Assembly: GCF_023703415.1 (NCBI RefSeq)
Contig: NZ_JAGMTU010000001.1
Span: 248,001 to 312,000, forward strand
Origin: Microbacterium sp. USTB-Y
Lineage (GTDB): Bacteria; Actinomycetota; Actinomycetes; Actinomycetales; Microbacteriaceae
Direction of reading: 5' to 3'
Length of the DNA stretch: 64,000 nt
The position numbers were made by a program, and so were the translations under genes. This document shows, in pieces, positions 62,360-64,000 of the stretch. The stretch's first letter is position 1; every line of letters starts with the position of its first letter. The notes beneath the pieces were generated by a model. The model was given only the letters and a program-made list of their open reading frames with translations. It made no database searches and was not told where the DNA came from.

Positions 62360-63249
62360 CGGCCGTCGCGGGTCTCGCCCTCTACGATCGCGCCGCGGCC
62401 CGCGGATCCGCCCAGGTCCTGGACAGCTACTCGACCTCGTTCCGTCTCGCGAGCCGGCTCTGCTCGCGCGCCGTGCGCGCCGACCTCGCCGCGATCTACG
62501 CCCTCGTGCGCGTGGCCGACGAGATCGTCGACGGGTGCGCGACGGACGCCGGGCTGTCCTCGCCGGAGTGCCGGGAGGTGCTCGACGGCCTCGAGCGCGA
62601 GGTGGAGGCCGCGCTCCGCTCGGGGTACAGCGCCAATCTCGTCGTGCACGCGTTCGTCACGACCGCGCGGGCGACGGGGATCGGCGACGACCTCACCCGC
62701 CCGTTCTTCGCATCGATGCGCCGCGATCTCAGCCCGCTCGTCTTCACCGAGGAGCGCGAGCTCGACGAGTACGTGCACGGCTCGGCCGAGGTCGTCGGGC
62801 TCATGTGCCTCGCCTCGTTCCGGCGCGGGCTCGCTCCGGATCCGGTGCGGAACGCCCGCTGGGATCGCGGCGCGATCGCGCTGGGCTCGGCGTTCCAGCG
62901 GGTGAACTTCCTCCGCGACCTCGGCGAGGACGCCGACGGGCTCGGCCGCCGCTACCTGCCCGGGGTCGATCCGCACTCGTTCACCGATTCCCAGCGCGAT
63001 CGGATCCTGGACGGGATCGATGCGGAGCTCGCGATCGCGGGCGCCGTGATCGGCGAGCTGCCGTCATCCTCGCGCCGCGCGGTCGCCGCCGCGCACCTGC
63101 TCTACTCCGAGCTGTCCGCGCGTCTACGGCGCACCCCGGCCCGCGTGCTCGTCGGACGGCGAGTACGCGTTCCGGCGGCGCGCAAGGCCGCGTTGCTCGC
63201 GCGCGCCGCGCTGGTCGGCAGCGGCACGGCGCGGCGGAGCGCCCGGTGA
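62356..63249 (+). CDS. crtB: Phytoene synthase
   Basis: 297 aa squalene/phytoene-synthase family. First Asp-rich motif YALVRVADEIVDG, second RVNFLRDLGEDADGLGRRYL; substrate helix SYSTSFRLASRLC. Condenses two GGPP to phytoene. Ends with a basic tail (RRVRVPAARKAALLARAAL). Overlaps crtI by 4 nt. Confidence 0.95.
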   Translation: MTAVAGLALYDRAAARGSAQVLDSYSTSFRLASRLCSRAVRADLAAIYALVRVADEIVDGCATDAGLSSPECREVLDGLEREVEAALRSGYSANLVVHAFVTTARATGIGDDLTRPFFASMRRDLSPLVFTEERELDEYVHGSAEVVGLMCLASFRRGLAPDPVRNARWDRGAIALGSAFQRVNFLRDLGEDADGLGRRYLPGVDPHSFTDSQRDRILDGIDAELAIAGAVIGELPSSSRRAVAAAHLLYSELSARLRRTPARVLVGRRVRVPAARKAALLARAALVGSGTARRSAR

Positions 63250-64000
63250 GCCGGGTCGCCGTGCTCGGCGGCGGCATCTCGGGGCTCGCCTCGGCGGCCC
63301 TGCTCGCCGCCGACGGGCACGAGGTCACCCTCTTCGAGCAGGCCGCACAGCTCGGCGGGCGCGCCGGCAGCTGGGAGCGCGACGGCTTCCGCTTCGACAC
63401 CGGGCCGTCCTGGTACCTCATGCCGGAGGTCTTCGAGCACTGCTTCCGGCTGCTCGGCACGAGCGCCGCGGCGGAGCTCGACCTCGTCCGCCTGGATCCC
63501 GCCTACCGCCTCTTCGCCGACGGGGCGGCACCGCTGGACGTGCACTCGGACCGCGAGCGCTCGCTCGCGCTGTTCGAGTCCGTCGAGCCCGGGGCCGGCG
63601 CGGCCCTCGCGCGCCACCTCGACTCGGCCGCCCGCACGGCGCGGATCGCGAACGACCGCTTCCTCTACACCGACTTCTCGCATCCGAAGGCGTTCCTGCC
63701 CGGCGGCGAGCTCCGCGAGCTGCCCCGTCTCGCGACGCTGCTCGGCACCTCGCTGCGGAGCATGGTCGAGGCGTCGTTCTCGGACCGCCGGCTGCGGCAG
63801 ATCCTGCAGTACCCCGCCGTCTTCCTCGGCGGCTCGCCCGACATCGCGCCCGCGCTGTTCCATCTGATGAGCTCCTTCGACCTCGCCGAGGGCGTGCTCT
63901 ACCCGCGCGGCGGGTTCACCACCGTGATCGAGGCGTTCGCCCGCCTCGCCCGGGAGGCGGGGGCGCATCTGCACACGGGCGCACGGGTGCACCGGATCCT
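63246..64000 (+). CDS. crtI: Phytoene desaturase, N-terminal part (cut by window end)
   Basis: The first 251 codons are present. FAD-binding VAVLGGGISGLASAALLAADG, EQAAQLGGRAGSWERDGFRFD, DTGPSWYLMPEVFE, and later YPRGGFTTVIEAFARLA are the standard CrtI motifs. It dehydrogenates phytoene to lycopene in the membrane. GTG 63246 overlaps the crtB stop. The genes after it (probably cyclase/elongase genes such as those for C50 carotenoids) are outside the window. Confidence 0.95.
   Translation, partial: MSRVAVLGGGISGLASAALLAADGHEVTLFEQAAQLGGRAGSWERDGFRFDTGPSWYLMPEVFEHCFRLLGTSAAAELDLVRLDPAYRLFADGAAPLDVHSDRERSLALFESVEPGAGAALARHLDSAARTARIANDRFLYTDFSHPKAFLPGGELRELPRLATLLGTSLRSMVEASFSDRRLRQILQYPAVFLGGSPDIAPALFHLMSSFDLAEGVLYPRGGFTTVIEAFARLAREAGAHLHTGARVHRI

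Overview
The window is very GC-rich, tightly packed DNA from an actinobacterium. The gene set points to the Microbacteriaceae (Microbacterium or a close relative), although no rRNA or other phylogenetic marker is present, so this is inference. Supporting features are a monomeric NADP-isocitrate dehydrogenase, a sucC/sucD ... DUF6350-purN-purH neighbourhood, an idi-crtE-crtB-crtI carotenoid operon beside a MarR-type regulator, an ADP-independent style of small-genome regulation with many leaderless genes (a TA/CANNNT -10 box 6-8 nt before the start codon and no Shine-Dalgarno), and translationally coupled 4-nt gene overlaps.

Layout. 1-11.7 kb: 5' part of glyA under a ZTP riboswitch; cytoplasmic GH20 hexosaminidase and nagA; a membrane-tethered ECF sigma factor; a YrdB-like membrane protein; a GlcD-type flavoprotein and a Nudix hydrolase; then a leftward ROK regulator - ROK kinase - nagB operon with a palindromic operator. 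Together these form an amino-sugar module. 11.9-18.6 kb: L,D-transpeptidase, icd, a GNAT protein, an unknown protein, and a frameshifted DUF559-type gene flanked by two copies of a 65-bp palindromic element. 18.6-22.7 kb: a heterodimeric ABC exporter preceded by a strong promoter, a 23-codon leader ORF and a hairpin overlapping its stop codon.

22.8-39.5 kb: a peptide and D-amino-acid region. Rightward genes encode an M20 hydrolase, a GNAT protein and an N-acylamino-acid racemase of the enolase superfamily, followed by a PucR regulator. Leftward genes encode a serine hydrolase, an M19 dipeptidase, a Dpp-type peptide ABC transporter with a fused DppD-DppF ATPase, a lipoprotein binding protein and an unusual erythromycin-esterase/prolyl-oligopeptidase fusion. 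The simplest joint reading is uptake and hydrolysis of D-residue-containing peptides (for example wall peptides), then conversion of the D-amino acids to L-forms by succinylation, racemisation and desuccinylation.

39.6-52.3 kb: alkylation repair (Ada/AlkA fusion and Ogt), purH-purN-DUF6350, an NCS2 purine permease, an MBL hydrolase, a GlxA-type regulator, and sucD-sucC. 51.6-58.4 kb: TetR regulator with an acyl-CoA dehydrogenase and its palindromic operator, a 21-bp-period inverted repeat array, a small Cys-rich protein, a phytoene-dehydrogenase-like oxidoreductase, and a convergent ATP-dependent DNA ligase / LigD-type PrimPol pair. 58.4-64 kb: divergent lysG/lysE and the carotenoid operon, cut by the window end inside crtI.

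The non-coding DNA is unusually structured: a three-copy 65-bp (24-17-24) palindrome family, the 21-bp-period array, several long hairpins between convergent genes, and an attenuator-like leader in front of the ABC exporter. These are the least explained parts of the window.
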